Origin: Paenibacillus selenitireducens
Lineage (GTDB): Bacteria > Bacillota > Bacilli > Paenibacillales > Paenibacillaceae
Length of the DNA: 64,000 bases
Assembly (NCBI RefSeq): GCF_002021565.1
Contig: NZ_MSZX01000013.1
Location: 27 to 64,026 of the forward strand
Reading direction: 5' to 3'
Under the pieces are notes generated by a model. It made no database searches and was not told the origin of the DNA. It saw only the letters and a program-made list of their open reading frames with translations. The translations under genes and the position numbers were made by a program. This document shows, piece after piece, positions 8,222-17,559 of the stretch. Numbering within the stretch: the stretch's first letter is position 1; each line of letters starts with the position of its first letter.

Positions 8222-11200
8222 TTATCTTTTGACCCAAAAGGTAACGGTTGTGCCATGACCGATGGCGCTATGTATATGAAGGCCTCTGCCATACAACTGC
8301 TTCACCCGTTGATTCGTATTGAGCAATCCGATACCCGACCTTCGTTCCTGAGGCTTGTCCAGCAAATGCTCCAGTGTATTCCGGTCCATCCCTATCCCGT
8401 TATCCGTCACGGATATTTCAACATATTGCCCCTCGTTCCGGATCCGAATCCATAACTTGCCTCCATACGGCTGCTTCGAAATCCCGTGTCGAACCGCATT
8501 CTCTACGATCGGCTGAATGGATAGCGGAGGAATCTCAAGTTGAAGCCCTTCATCCACTTCCCAAATAACTTCGAGCCGATCTCCAAAGCGCTCTTGTTCA
8601 ATCCATAAATATGCGCGGACCAAATCAAGCTCATGATCCAGCGAAATCATCTGTTCGGCGTTCTGGAAATCGAAGCTTGTTCTTAGATAATCAGCAAATG
8701 CATGAAGCAGGTTCCGCATGCGGTCCAGATCGATATCGCTCAGCGCGATCACTGCATTTAACGTGTTGAATAGAAAATGAGGCTGGATTTGAGACTGTAG
8801 CCATGCCGCTTCCATCCTTAACCGCTCGCGTACCGATTTCTTAATCCCCGTAAGCGATCGAACCCGGCTTCGCAATTCAGCGGCATCCACCGGCTTGGTC
8901 ACGTAATCGTTCGCACCGGACAGGAAACCCGCTTCTACATCTTCCATGCGGCTGCGCGCAGTTAAGAGTAAAATGGGCAGCTCCGTCATGGAATATCGCT
9001 CGCGGATCGCGCGGGACAGCTCGTAACCCGACATGTGCGGCATCATCACGTCGGCGATGATCAAATCCCATTCCCTCGTATCCAGCATACCTAGTGCATC
9101 TTGCGCGCTGGTAGAGATAACGATATCATAATGCTCTGCGGGTAGAACACTTTCCAAGATATTCAGGTTAATCGGATCATCATCGACAGCCAAGATATGC
9201 GGTCGATCCGGAGCAAGCGTAGTACTCGGCTCGACGACGTTCATAGACATGGCCGCTGCCGTTTCCTGATAGACGATAGGCACTGAAGCCTGCTGCACCG
9301 ATGCTGCGTAATCATTAGAACCATTCGATAGCGGGAGCGTAAATGTGAATGACGAGCCTTCGCCTGGTACAGAACGAACCGTGACCGTCCCCTGATGCAG
9401 CTCAACCAGTTGCTTGGTAATGCTTAATCCGAGCCCTAGCCCGCTGGCTCTGACCATATTGTTGGTATTCCCCTGCTCGTAGGACTCAAAAATTATTTGC
9501 TGCGTATCCTCGTCGATCCCGATACCCGTATCCGTAACCGAAATGTAAGCCAGGTTTCCTTTACATTCCGCCTCCACCGTAATCGTTCCTTGTTCCGTAA
9601 ATTTCGCCGCATTGTGGAGCAGATTGAACATAACCTGAATGATTCGGTTCTCATCCGCACTCACTGCCGGTAATGTCTCCGGGATTCGGTTGACAAGCCT
9701 GACATCCTTCCCTTCCATCATCACGCTAATCATGTCCAGCACGCCTGATGCAACGGATTGAATCCTGAGTTCAACCACATGCAGCCGGACGGTGCTATCC
9801 TTCAGGCGAGTAATGTCCAGCAAGTCATTCAACAAGTAAGACATCTTTTTGCCAATGGAAAGAAGCAATCGCAACTGCTCGCGATTTTTCTCGGCGTCTG
9901 CGATGTGATCGCGTTCAAGTACGGTTTGAGCTATCGTAAGAATACCATGCAATGGATTTCTTAGTTCATGCGAGGTATTTACCAAAAAGTCATCTTTCTG
10001 TTTGTCCGCTTTCTGCAGTTGTTCGGCAAGCTTCGCCGTTTGTGCAGCGCTTCGGAAATAACGCTTGAACCAGAATAACGAAAAAACGACAAAGCCTACG
10101 ACCATATCGATCGGATAATATCCCATCTCCATCCAGCCCGTATTTTTGATGATACCCCAGATGACATTGGCCGTAAAAGCCGTTGCCCCTAACAATAAAT
10201 AAATGGCGTCCGTGTTGCCCTTCCGAAGCGCACGAAGCGCACCTGTCGGTACAACCAAAAAAGGGATGATAATCATGAGCATATGGATCATATCCGCGAA
10301 CATGATCGTATTGACGGGCAACAACAGGGCGAAAACGGCAAAAATAATGCAGGCAATCGAATAGATCCGCAATCCCTGGCGGCTTCGCTCTGTGAACTCC
10401 TCCGGCATCAGCTGCCGAGCATAATGAAATAAAAATAAAGCCACGCCCAGAAAAGATAAATAATAGAGTTTGTACATCCATTCGTATGTAATTGGCAACC
10501 AAACTAATAAGAGCCGATCATCATCGATAAGAATCGCAATGATTGCGCACACGATCAAGCATGCAAAATATAGCAAAGCTTTCTGTCGAACACCTAGGAG
10601 ATATAGAAGGATGGTATACAAGGCATGCAGGAAAAGGATGAGGCATACCGCGAGCTGTGTTGCATTGGAAAACCACACCACCTTGTTAATGGCATGTTCA
10701 CTGCCCAACTTCACCGGCCAGAATAATCCTCCCGCCATGCGATCATCGTAATTGGCGATATGTATCACAATTTCGATCTCGCTGCGATCGGTTGTAAATG
10801 AAGCCGTATATGGAACGTTGCGAGCGATATAGGAGTAAGCATGAGATGTAGGCGCTCCTGCGTTCGCTAGCAATCGACCGTTCACCAACAATTCCGACGA
10901 GGAGGGAATGCTTGGCATGCGAATCGCATAAAGACGATCTTTGTCCGGGGTAACCTGTATTTTCAGGCGGTAAGAGCCATAACCGAACATCGGATCCTTC
11001 GTATTAGATAATGCGTCGCCCCAATGACCTGGCACTTGAAGCATGATTTTTTCTTGATTTACATACGTCGTCTCTTGACTCGGATTCAAAAAGTGATGCG
11101 GGTAAAACTCCCATTGGCCATTCAATGAGAGTACCCGATCCGACGAGAAGTCCCAGTCACGCAGATCGATTTGTCCTTGAACCGCGTTCCGATGCTCCTG

Positions 11201-11290
11201 CGGGGCGGATAGAAATACCCAAACCAATCGGATGCTTATAAGAGATAGTAGAAAAATACTGATAATGAGAAAAGTTTTTTTCATTGTCAT
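8222..11290 (-). CDS. 7TMR-DISM hybrid sensor kinase with REC and LytS-type kinase domains
   Basis: A 1022-residue signalling protein. Order: N-terminal helix; extracellular DISM-type beta-sandwich (to about residue 190); seven-helix 7TMR-DISM membrane domain (about 195-385); HisKA with the phospho-acceptor in HELRNPLHG (His about 441) and an HATPase domain (DENRIIQVMFNLLHNAA, GLGLGLSI); a receiver with Asp about 747 in IIADVMMP; then a second kinase module of His_kinase/LytS type (QPHFLFNTLN, His about 838) with its own ATPase domain. Two kinase modules in one chain imply an internal relay. The ATG at 11290 fits a promoter placed immediately upstream. No cognate DNA-binding regulator is adjacent. 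Confidence 0.9.
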   Translation of the reverse strand: MTMKKTFLIISIFLLSLISIRLVWVFLSAPQEHRNAVQGQIDLRDWDFSSDRVLSLNGQWEFYPHHFLNPSQETTYVNQEKIMLQVPGHWGDALSNTKDPMFGYGSYRLKIQVTPDKDRLYAIRMPSIPSSSELLVNGRLLANAGAPTSHAYSYIARNVPYTASFTTDRSEIEIVIHIANYDDRMAGGLFWPVKLGSEHAINKVVWFSNATQLAVCLILFLHALYTILLYLLGVRQKALLYFACLIVCAIIAILIDDDRLLLVWLPITYEWMYKLYYLSFLGVALFLFHYARQLMPEEFTERSRQGLRIYSIACIIFAVFALLLPVNTIMFADMIHMLMIIIPFLVVPTGALRALRKGNTDAIYLLLGATAFTANVIWGIIKNTGWMEMGYYPIDMVVGFVVFSLFWFKRYFRSAAQTAKLAEQLQKADKQKDDFLVNTSHELRNPLHGILTIAQTVLERDHIADAEKNREQLRLLLSIGKKMSYLLNDLLDITRLKDSTVRLHVVELRIQSVASGVLDMISVMMEGKDVRLVNRIPETLPAVSADENRIIQVMFNLLHNAAKFTEQGTITVEAECKGNLAYISVTDTGIGIDEDTQQIIFESYEQGNTNNMVRASGLGLGLSITKQLVELHQGTVTVRSVPGEGSSFTFTLPLSNGSNDYAASVQQASVPIVYQETAAAMSMNVVEPSTTLAPDRPHILAVDDDPINLNILESVLPAEHYDIVISTSAQDALGMLDTREWDLIIADVMMPHMSGYELSRAIRERYSMTELPILLLTARSRMEDVEAGFLSGANDYVTKPVDAAELRSRVRSLTGIKKSVRERLRMEAAWLQSQIQPHFLFNTLNAVIALSDIDLDRMRNLLHAFADYLRTSFDFQNAEQMISLDHELDLVRAYLWIEQERFGDRLEVIWEVDEGLQLEIPPLSIQPIVENAVRHGISKQPYGGKLWIRIRNEGQYVEISVTDNGIGMDRNTLEHLLDKPQERRSGIGLLNTNQRVKQLYGRGLHIHSAIGHGTTVTFWVKR

Positions 11291-11299
11291 AATATCGAT

Positions 11300-11328
11300 A
11301 TCGTATCGGGTGCTAGATAAGCTGTCAA
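11300..11328 (-). promoter_or_regulatory. Sigma-A-type promoter for the hybrid kinase
   Basis: TTGACA (11323-11328) and TACGAT (11300-11305), 17 bases apart on the minus strand. The expected transcription start near 11293 lies only two or three bases before the ATG at 11290, and no Shine-Dalgarno sequence is seen, which suggests a leaderless or near-leaderless message. Confidence 0.6.
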
Positions 11329-11346
11329 GCAATCATGAGAAAGAAA

Positions 11347-12474
11347 TCATGCCCTTCCCGTACCATCGCTGTGCGAAGGATTCAACCCCTGAAGCTCCTT
11401 GGGCAGGAAATATCCATCCTCGCGAATTAGTACATCATCGAACCAGATTTGCCCCCCTCCATATTCCTTTCGCTGGATATAGACGATGTCCCAATGGATG
11501 GAGGAAAGGTTCGCGCCCTGACACTGAATCGGAGAAGTGCCTATCGCTAGATGAATGCTCCCCCATATTTTTTCATCGAACAATATATCATTCATCGGTT
11601 TGCTGATATATGGGTTAAGGCCGATACCAAATTCACCGACATATCTGGCTCCTTCATCAACATTCAGAATCTCCAGTAATTTCGCGGTATCGTTCGATCT
11701 AGCATCAACGATTTTACCCTCATGAAAGGTTAATACGATATGTTCAAATGTTGTTCCTCTGAAATGAACGGCGGTATTAAAGCTAATTACACCGTTGATG
11801 GAATACTTGTTAGGAATGCTAAAGACCTCCCCATCAGGGAGATTCTGCAAACCTGCGTCTTTTTGGACTGGCATTCCTTTTATCGACAATGTCAAATCCG
11901 TCCCTTCCCCCTTAATCCTTACTTTATCGGTTCGATTTAAGAAAAGAACCAAGTTATCCATTTGGTCAGAGAGTGCGGAATAATCTAAATTACATACGCT
12001 ATAGTAATAATCCTCAAATGCTTCGGTTGACATTTTCGCTCGTTGAGCAGCTGCTTGATTCGGATAACTAAGAATACACCATTTCGTTTTTTCCCATCGA
12101 GGGGCATGAACAATATGATAATAATCTTTCCAATACTGATCTATGTTCTCTGCAGGAACATCGACCAATTCGCTGTCATTGGTATCAGCGCGAATCAATA
12201 CATAAGCATCCATATCATTCATCCGATAGTAATCATACGAGGCCAAACTTTGGAGATGTTCCAATGAACTGTGTATCAATTGGGTCCGCAGAATATCCTT
12301 ATCTATGAATACAACAAAAGGGTATCCTCCCACCTTATAGGCTTCTTGTACGATTTCTTTAGCCAAGATTTGATCATGGCCTTCAACTTCAATTAACAAC
12401 TTTTCGCCCTTCTGAAGATTTATTGAATATGTAACCACATTCCTCGCCAATTGTGCCATTCTTGAGTCTTTCAT
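11347..12474 (-). CDS. M29-family aminopeptidase
   Basis: A 375-residue cytoplasmic metallo-aminopeptidase of the AmpS/thermophilic-metalloprotease family (M29), which removes N-terminal residues from peptides using two metal ions. The family hallmarks appear late in the protein: EHIVLTFHEGKIVDA, the VGEFGIGLNP stretch, FDEKIWGSIHLAIG and the C-terminal SSIHWDIV. Length is near the usual 370-410. AGGAGG precedes the ATG at 12474. It lies upstream of the hybrid kinase on the same strand with a 56-base gap that holds the kinase promoter. Confidence 0.88.
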   Translation of the reverse strand: MKDSRMAQLARNVVTYSINLQKGEKLLIEVEGHDQILAKEIVQEAYKVGGYPFVVFIDKDILRTQLIHSSLEHLQSLASYDYYRMNDMDAYVLIRADTNDSELVDVPAENIDQYWKDYYHIVHAPRWEKTKWCILSYPNQAAAQRAKMSTEAFEDYYYSVCNLDYSALSDQMDNLVLFLNRTDKVRIKGEGTDLTLSIKGMPVQKDAGLQNLPDGEVFSIPNKYSINGVISFNTAVHFRGTTFEHIVLTFHEGKIVDARSNDTAKLLEILNVDEGARYVGEFGIGLNPYISKPMNDILFDEKIWGSIHLAIGTSPIQCQGANLSSIHWDIVYIQRKEYGGGQIWFDDVLIREDGYFLPKELQGLNPSHSDGTGRA

Positions 12475-12614
12475 GATATGCCTCCTAGAATTTATGCCTT
12501 ATATCAAATTAGACACATGAAGCATTCAAAAAGCTACAAAACTGCGAAAATGATGTGGCTATTTGAGTTTTCTTCGTGTCTAATAAAGATGAGAAGATAG
12601 AGGAGGCTCTATTA

Positions 12615-13847
12615 ATGTCAATCATCCACCATAATATAGAAGACATATATGAGCAATATTATGATCGGTTAAGAAGATTCCTTACGTTAAAAACGGACAC
12701 TCAAATGGCGGAGGATATCACGCAACAAACGTTCGTGAAGGTGATCGAAAATATCCATTCGTTTCGAGGGGAATCAAGCTTATTTACATGGATATGTACG
12801 ATTGGTAACAACATCTTGAGGAACGAGTTGCGGAGAAAATACCACACGCAAGAGTTCAATATGGATATGTATCCACATGAACACCGGTTTATATCTGTTG
12901 ATTTTACCAATAATGTCGAGATTCGAATGGATATTCACAATGCACTACAACGTTTACATCGTATTGATCGCGAAGTGATCTCATTGCACTTGGATATCGG
13001 TTGTACGTTCAAAGAAATATCCGAACTCATGGGGATACGGATGAGCACAGCCAAAAATCGATTTTACAGAGCCTTGAACAAACTTAGAAAAGATCTTGAA
13101 GATAAGGATGTTAGACATTTGATGTCGATCATCGATTACATATCCGTGGTTAATAAAGGAACTGCCGCCATCGATCATAGCAGGAATGATCAGGAGAAAG
13201 TGTTGCGAGATATTATCTCCGAACTTAAAACAAATGTCGAGCGGATCCATACCCGGGTAAGGCATCAACCAACCAAAAGAGTGACGATTGAAATTTATCC
13301 GAATCTCCCATCCTTCCATATCGCAGTCGGGGAACCCGATGCCCCCGCTTGGTTCATGGGCATGATTGAAGAAGATACAATTAAAATTGCTTCACCTTTG
13401 GACCCTGGTCCGGAACATACTTACGAATCTATTATTAAATCAACAATTCATTTGTATACGATGTGGTTAGTCAAGGACATCAATCCCAAAGCTCCTAAAT
13501 GGTTATATCAAGGTCTTGGGGGCTATGAAGCCAGGCTTATGACAGAAGATCATATTAGAGACTCTATTGCCGCGTTCGTGCATCAAGGAAAGATTCCTAC
13601 CTTAGAGAAGTTAGAGAATAACACTTGGGATTTCGAGACCATGAAAGGGTTCCAATATGCGTTCAAACTATCTGAATTTGTGGTTACGAGATACGGCGAA
13701 GATGCACTGAACAGAATCATCCGGGATCCCCATGATTTTGCTCGTGCATTTCAATGCTCCGCCCTAGAATTTTATGATGCGTGGGTTATCCAGCTAAAGG
13801 ACACTTATCGGGATGATCATGCAATTAGCCGTTTAACAACTCGTTAA
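12615..13847 (+). CDS. ECF sigma factor with a degenerate peptidase-MA-like C-terminal domain
   Basis: A 410-residue protein. Residues about 1-165 are an ECF sigma factor: region 2 includes QMAEDITQQTFVKVIENI and region 4 RIDREVISLHLDIGCTFKEI. Residues about 235-400 resemble gluzincin (peptidase MA) proteins in layout (IKSTIHLYTMWLV, then PKWLYQGLGGYEARL, then a helical end), but the HExxH motif and the glutamate after WL are not there, so it should be catalytically dead and may serve as a sensor. ATG 12615 has GAGGAGG eight bases upstream. Its last 23 bases overlap the convergent ATPase gene. Confidence 0.8.
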   Translation: MSIIHHNIEDIYEQYYDRLRRFLTLKTDTQMAEDITQQTFVKVIENIHSFRGESSLFTWICTIGNNILRNELRRKYHTQEFNMDMYPHEHRFISVDFTNNVEIRMDIHNALQRLHRIDREVISLHLDIGCTFKEISELMGIRMSTAKNRFYRALNKLRKDLEDKDVRHLMSIIDYISVVNKGTAAIDHSRNDQEKVLRDIISELKTNVERIHTRVRHQPTKRVTIEIYPNLPSFHIAVGEPDAPAWFMGMIEEDTIKIASPLDPGPEHTYESIIKSTIHLYTMWLVKDINPKAPKWLYQGLGGYEARLMTEDHIRDSIAAFVHQGKIPTLEKLENNTWDFETMKGFQYAFKLSEFVVTRYGEDALNRIIRDPHDFARAFQCSALEFYDAWVIQLKDTYRDDHAISRLTTR

Positions 13848-14583
13848 GCATCTTCTCCTTGTTATTCAGGAATTGCTTCATGATAATATAATGATCCGTC
13901 TCCTCTAATGTCCTGCTCTCGATCCCGTCTGCTGACAAGTGGTAAATCTGCGCGTCCGGATAGGCCATCAGAATGGGTGAGTGCGTAGAGATAATGAACT
14001 GAGAGTTCTTCTGCACCAATTCATGGATGCGCGATAACATCGCCATCTGCCGGAGCGGAGACAACGCCGCTTCGGGCTCGTCCAGAATATAGAGACCTTG
14101 ACCGCCAAAACGATGCATAAAAGTAGCGAAGAACGACTCCCCATGGGATTGTTCATGTAACGATTTTCCTCCATAGGATTCTTTGATGGGTGGACTATAA
14201 GAATCTTCCCGATCCAATTCATCGATATTCGTGGCTATATTGTAGTAACTCTCCGCGCGAAAAAAGAAGCCGTCCCGCGGTCTCTGTACTCCGCGTACCA
14301 ACCGAACATATTCATGCAGCCGGGAATGAGTCGCTTGCGTGGAGAATGTGAAATTTTGGGTTCCTCCCTCTGGATTAAAACCCCAAGCCACCGCGATCGA
14401 TTCCATGAGGGTCGATTTTCCGATGCCATTCTCGCCAATGAGATACGTTACCTTGGGGTGAAACTTCAACTGATCTACATGCTGAATGGCTCCAATGTTA
14501 AACGGATATTGTTCAAAAGAAGGAATACGTTGTCTCAATAGTTCCATGTCTCTCAGATAATGACTACGTGAATGCAAAAACAC
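13825..14583 (-). CDS. AAA-family ATPase (RecF/SMC-like)
   Basis: A 252-residue P-loop ATPase with an ABC/SMC-like fold. Walker A is GENGIGKST near residue 50 and Walker B YILDEPEAALSP near residue 165, followed by a switch histidine in ISTHSPI. It resembles small stand-alone AAA_15/AAA_21 ATPases of unclear role, seen alone or with nucleases; no nuclease partner is adjacent here. A GTG start at 14583 follows GGAGGG by seven bases. The gene converges with and overlaps the end of the upstream sigma factor gene by 23 bases. Confidence 0.85.
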   Translation of the reverse strand: MFLHSRSHYLRDMELLRQRIPSFEQYPFNIGAIQHVDQLKFHPKVTYLIGENGIGKSTLMESIAVAWGFNPEGGTQNFTFSTQATHSRLHEYVRLVRGVQRPRDGFFFRAESYYNIATNIDELDREDSYSPPIKESYGGKSLHEQSHGESFFATFMHRFGGQGLYILDEPEAALSPLRQMAMLSRIHELVQKNSQFIISTHSPILMAYPDAQIYHLSADGIESRTLEETDHYIIMKQFLNNKEKMLNELLNG

Positions 14584-14695
14584 GGCTCATCCCTCCAACT
14601 GCCTCGTAATTGGCCTTTTCCTTATTGGTTCTACGATATCACGAATCGATAGAAACCTCTATCACAGAGGCATCTTTCATCCAACCTGCAATGAC

Positions 14696-14724
14696 AAAAG
14701 ACGCCTCCATACTATGGAAGGCGC
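14696..14724 (-). terminator. Rho-independent terminator
   Basis: On the minus strand the arm GCGCCTTCCATA pairs with TATGGAGGCGT (one bulged T), followed by CTTTT. It lies just after the amino-acid permease stop. Confidence 0.7.
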
Positions 14725-14747
14725 CCTGATGTCATATCTATTTTGGA

Positions 14748-16178
14748 TTAGGCTCTTCGATTCCGCTTCGCAATCTGCGGCAAAATCAATCCTAACGCAA
14801 TCAATAAACCAGAAGTCACGATGTTGAGCATGAACTGGAAATACCATTCCCCTGTATATGCTTCCACTTTGGGGAACATCCCCATAAAACATGCGAAGGC
14901 GGTAAATACGAAACACCACAATCCTATAATAAAACCCCAAGTTCTGTTCTTGACAAAATGATACTCCGAATGAAATTTATCCGACAGCCGCATCAAGGCC
15001 ATGAAGGCCAAAAACACGAACAAATAACGGAGTGGCATGACAATGGAGTTCAAATCCAACAGCCAGTTATATAAGGAGTTCATATTCCCGATGCCCAGGG
15101 CAGGGATGATGATCAGAATCCCGACGAGAATGCCTGTCATCCAGTATCCATTCACAGGTGTTCCGCGCTGGTTCATTTTGAGTAGTGCATCCGGAATATA
15201 TCTGCGATCTGCATCGCTCAACAACACCTTCAAAGGCGCGTCAATCGAAAACGCCAAGGCGGAAATCTGAGCCAATGTATTCGCGATGGCATAGAGAATC
15301 ATGAACGTGTTCCCGATCCCGTAATATTGCCCTAACCTTTGGAAGGCATAATACTGTCCGTTCATTTTCAAATCCTTCGGGATATCATAGGAATTGAACA
15401 TAAGCCCCATCGCGAATGATCCTAATAACGCGCAGATCGCCACCATAATCGCAAGGGTGATCATACCACGCGGGAACTCCCTCGCCGGGTTATGGGTCTG
15501 ATTGACGTAAGGAGATATCTTCTCCGCCCCGCCGACGGCGAAGACCAACATCGAAATCGTGGTAAAATAGGCAAAATTAAAATCAGGGATAAACGTCTTG
15601 AACGAGATGTTCTTCGTCGCAATCTCTGCTCCTGTTATTGCAGGTGCTGTTATCGCAAGCAAAATATACAAGAGCGACATGATGAAGACGGCTAACCCTG
15701 CGATCGTACCGATACGCTTCAAGGATGTTAAGCCATACGAAGCCACCCACAGGAAAACCAAGAAGATAATCAGTGTAACCGACTGAACAGCTAACGGAGA
15801 ATACCGATCGGTAAGTCCCCCGGTTCCGGTGAATGCCCACCCTAGAGCAATCAAAATGCCTTGAGGTTTTTGTGCCAAATACGGGACATGGACCACCCAA
15901 TACGTCCACGCGGCAAAAAAGGCGACCGTCGGACCCATCGTCTCTTTAATCCAACTGCTCACGCCGCCTTTTCCGTCTTTAAAGGTGGAACCGAGTTGGC
16001 CTACCATCAAGGCATAGGGGATAAAATAGAGTCCGATAATGAGAATCCAGGAGGTGATGACCGTTAATCCTTGGTTCGCATAGTTATTTACAACATTTCC
16101 GAATCCCCAAACCGAGACAAAGGCGATTAGGGCGACATTATACCAACGCAATTGCTTCTGTTCTTCTGAGCTGTTCAT
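14748..16178 (-). CDS. APC-superfamily amino-acid permease
   Basis: A 476-residue transporter with about twelve membrane helices, from the amino acid-polyamine-organocation superfamily. It is closest in character to glutamate:GABA antiporter/YjeM-type permeases: helix 1 has the SVWGFGNVVNNYANQG stretch, and the ISMLVFAVGGAEKISPY segment matches the conserved helix 6 region. The amino acid carried cannot be fixed from sequence. A GGAG lies unusually far (about 16 bases) from the ATG at 16178. It is bounded by terminators on both sides and so is probably monocistronic. Confidence 0.88.
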   Translation of the reverse strand: MNSSEEQKQLRWYNVALIAFVSVWGFGNVVNNYANQGLTVITSWILIIGLYFIPYALMVGQLGSTFKDGKGGVSSWIKETMGPTVAFFAAWTYWVVHVPYLAQKPQGILIALGWAFTGTGGLTDRYSPLAVQSVTLIIFLVFLWVASYGLTSLKRIGTIAGLAVFIMSLLYILLAITAPAITGAEIATKNISFKTFIPDFNFAYFTTISMLVFAVGGAEKISPYVNQTHNPAREFPRGMITLAIMVAICALLGSFAMGLMFNSYDIPKDLKMNGQYYAFQRLGQYYGIGNTFMILYAIANTLAQISALAFSIDAPLKVLLSDADRRYIPDALLKMNQRGTPVNGYWMTGILVGILIIIPALGIGNMNSLYNWLLDLNSIVMPLRYLFVFLAFMALMRLSDKFHSEYHFVKNRTWGFIIGLWCFVFTAFACFMGMFPKVEAYTGEWYFQFMLNIVTSGLLIALGLILPQIAKRNRRA

Positions 16179-16265
16179 TACGTCTTGTTAACGCTCCTCT
16201 CTGCATTTTCGCCGTTGAACCTAAGTCTAAATTTATCCTGTCCATTTTCCAATTATTTAGCCACA

Positions 16266-16294
16266 ACAAAAAATCGGTCCTAAAAGGACCGATT
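16266..16294 (-). terminator. Rho-independent terminator overlapping the MFS stop codon
   Basis: AATCGGTCC pairs with GGACCGATT (16286-16294 with 16272-16280 on the minus strand) around a five-base loop, followed by TTTTTTG. The 5' arm encodes the last codons of the MFS gene and the stop codon falls in the loop. Confidence 0.88.
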
Positions 16295-17548
16295 CTCCAA
16301 ATGGTTATGCAGTTGATGCTCTCGGAAAGATTGACGATGCAGCAATCCAATGACGCCTGCGATCAGACTTAACAACCCGCATAGCACGTAAATCGCCGAG
16401 ATTCCCCATAGATCCGAGAGGACGCCAAGTCCAATTACGGAAATACCGAAGACAAAGGAAATCATCGTGTTCATGGCCGTCAAAACCTTAGGCAGCGCCT
16501 CTGCCTCTACACTTAATTGACGCATCGTGGTCACCGCTACGGTACGGATTTCCGTTAGCGGCCCCATCCATAATACGATCACAAGCGCGAGCCATGGATT
16601 GGTTACAAAACCGAATACAAGTGTTAACACCCCATACCCCATCATACCAATCATCATCGAAGCGTAACGGCTGCGATCTAGGAATTTCCCTAATGCGACA
16701 ATGCCTAGTCCGCCAGCTATAGCACCGATAAAATAGGAGACGTTAATATATCCCCACCATGTATCATCTTGGTGCAGTACGGTCTTCACATAAGCCAGAA
16801 GGAACGCCCCTACCCATACAGAGCCTGCGAGCCCTTCGAGGAAATCCATAATGGCCAAAGTCCGTAGCGCTGGACGCTGCCAAATAATCACCCAACCTTC
16901 ATGCAGTCTTTGCCACATCGAAGGGGATTGTTTGTCCGTAGTGGACTCTTTGTGATCTTCCGTATCGACCTTCGCAAGGTTAGGTTCTCGAACGAGACAG
17001 GTCATGACGAAGGCAATGCCATACAGGATACCTACGGCTAATAACGTCACAGGTACACCCCATAGCGAAACAATAATCGCACCGCCAGCCCAGCCTGCAA
17101 CCTGTGCGATCTGGTTCGCGGTCCCAAATACACCATTTGCTTTTAATATCTGCTCACTATCCTTCAGGAGCCGAGGAATCAAGGCATTACTCGCAGGTGC
17201 GGTCCAGCCGTCTAAGAAAGCCCATATCATAATAAGTACTAGAACAATCCATAAGTTGCTCGGTGTCAGCATTAACCACGCGAATAGCGCGATGAAGGCA
17301 AATAATACGAATTGTAAAAATTGCGAGATTTTTAATAAAAAGGTTAATTTGTAGCGATCAAGCAGCAGTGGTGCAATGAGACCGCTCACACTCTGGCTCA
17401 AGACGCGAACAAGCGGAATGAGGGCGGTATAAGCAACAGAATCACTCATGTGATACATCATCGTCACAAGTGTCACGGTTGCGAATACATCCGCCAAATT
17501 CGATAGCGTCTGGCTGGAGATTAAGAATTTTACCGAACGGTGAAACAC
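16280..17548 (-). CDS. MFS transporter
   Basis: A 422-residue major facilitator with about twelve helices, most like enterobactin-exporter/macrolide-efflux (MFS_3, MefA-type) proteins: the first helices contain SQTLSNLADVFATVTLVTM and SQSVSGLIAPLLLDRYK, and the A-motif-like DRYK is kept. It should export a small molecule by proton exchange; the substrate is unknown. A GTG start at 17548 is weakly supported by an upstream AGGA. It begins 11 bases after the transglutaminase gene and is probably the last gene of that operon. Confidence 0.88.
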   Translation of the reverse strand: MFHRSVKFLISSQTLSNLADVFATVTLVTMMYHMSDSVAYTALIPLVRVLSQSVSGLIAPLLLDRYKLTFLLKISQFLQFVLFAFIALFAWLMLTPSNLWIVLVLIMIWAFLDGWTAPASNALIPRLLKDSEQILKANGVFGTANQIAQVAGWAGGAIIVSLWGVPVTLLAVGILYGIAFVMTCLVREPNLAKVDTEDHKESTTDKQSPSMWQRLHEGWVIIWQRPALRTLAIMDFLEGLAGSVWVGAFLLAYVKTVLHQDDTWWGYINVSYFIGAIAGGLGIVALGKFLDRSRYASMMIGMMGYGVLTLVFGFVTNPWLALVIVLWMGPLTEIRTVAVTTMRQLSVEAEALPKVLTAMNTMISFVFGISVIGLGVLSDLWGISAIYVLCGLLSLIAGVIGLLHRQSFREHQLHNHLENRSF

Positions 17549-17559
17549 CTTATCATATC

